From Bacillota bacterium (GTDB lineage: Bacteria > Bacillota > Clostridia > Lachnospirales > Cellulosilyticaceae): 6,023 bases of DNA. Positions 5,845 to 6,023 of the stretch are shown one piece after another. Made by a program: the position numbers and the translations under genes. The stretch is taken from NCBI GenBank assembly GCA_023412455.1, contig JAEYNQ010000075.1, positions 1-6,023 on the forward strand. Direction: 5' to 3'. The notes beneath the pieces are model-generated. The model saw only the letters and a list, made by a program, of their open reading frames with translations. It ran no database searches and was not told the origin of the DNA. The number at the start of each line of letters is the position of its first letter. Position 1 is the stretch's first letter.

Positions 5845-6023
5845 TTACTTTTTTTCAAACAAATTCACTATGGTAAGAATGGCAGGAAACAGAACCCCCG
5901 CGATGGGCCAAATAAGACCACAGCTTTTCCACTCTCTTCCCGTAAATCCAAGTGCAAGAAAAATTGCTGTTACCACAAGCCAATAGACTATGCCTATAGC
6001 CACTCCTAAGGATGATTTTGTTT
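5845..6023 (-). CDS. C-terminal end of a membrane protein (partial, cut by the right edge)
   Basis: A frame open from the right edge ends in TAA at 5845-5847 and gives 58 residues. It contains two hydrophobic segments, GVAIGIVYWLVVTAIFLALGF (6-26) and CGLIWPIAGVLFPAILTIVNLF (34-55), joined by a short polar TGREWKS loop, and a KK tail. The pattern YWLVVTAIFLALGF ... W ... LIWPIAGVLFPAI resembles, from memory, the C-terminal membrane tail of membrane-tethered XRE-type regulators and related small Firmicutes membrane proteins, but no DNA-binding domain is visible in this window, so that is only a guess. The stop lies 27 bases before the CPBP start and points to one transcript. Confidence 0.7.
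   Translation of the reverse strand, partial: TKSSLGVAIGIVYWLVVTAIFLALGFTGREWKSCGLIWPIAGVLFPAILTIVNLFEKK

Noticed and set aside
5806..6009. Plus-strand open frame of 67 codons at the right edge
   Set aside because: It runs antisense to a membrane-protein C-terminus with two clear helices and a stop placed just ahead of the CPBP ribosome site; no evidence for the plus-strand reading.

Overview
The window looks like an ordinary chromosomal stretch from a low-GC, Gram-positive bacterium of the Bacillota, most likely an anaerobic member of the Clostridia. This is inferred from the AT-rich intergenic DNA, strong GGAGG-type ribosome binding sites, Lys/Ile/Glu-rich proteins, a copper-amine-oxidase-stalk secreted protein and a CPBP-type membrane protein. 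No species can be named from what is here. Every supported gene lies on the minus strand, so transcription runs from high to low coordinates.

Layout in the direction of transcription: (1) the C-terminal 58 residues of a membrane protein cut by the right edge (5845-6023), closely followed by a CPBP/Abi-like intramembrane protease homologue (5161-5817); (2) a secreted protein with a copper-amine-oxidase N-terminal-type domain and an unrecognised C-terminal domain (4471-5097), with a possible promoter overlapping the end of the CPBP gene; (3) a two-gene sugar catabolic cassette, a long PfkB-family kinase (3260-4384) and a class II ketose-bisphosphate aldolase (2394-3242), 17 bases apart and ended by a good terminator (2285-2321); (4) a strong sigma-A-type promoter (2255-2283) abutting that terminator, then a possible 34-codon small gene (2047-2151) and a one-pass membrane protein of unknown function (1534-2028) whose first 28 residues are an in-frame 14-residue tandem duplication; (5) a RimJ/RimL-like GNAT acetyltransferase (762-1331) whose stop codon sits in an 18-bp terminator stem; (6) the N-terminal 226 residues of a C45/penicillin acyltransferase-like Ntn hydrolase (1-680), cut by the left edge.

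Functionally, the kinase and aldolase are the only pair with a clear joint job: the kinase should phosphorylate a sugar or sugar phosphate, and the aldolase should split the product into two three-carbon (or similar) pieces. The substrate cannot be read from the sequence, and no transporter, regulator or isomerase is visible in the window. The other genes look like independent units: N-acetylation, amide/peptide hydrolysis or acyl transfer, and envelope proteins.

I see no rRNA, tRNA, CRISPR array, insertion sequence, phage gene or recognised defence system. The most unusual items are the 42-bp tandem duplication that copies a start codon and membrane-proximal segment, the small tyrosine-rich ORF in front of it, and the kinase-aldolase pair of unknown substrate.
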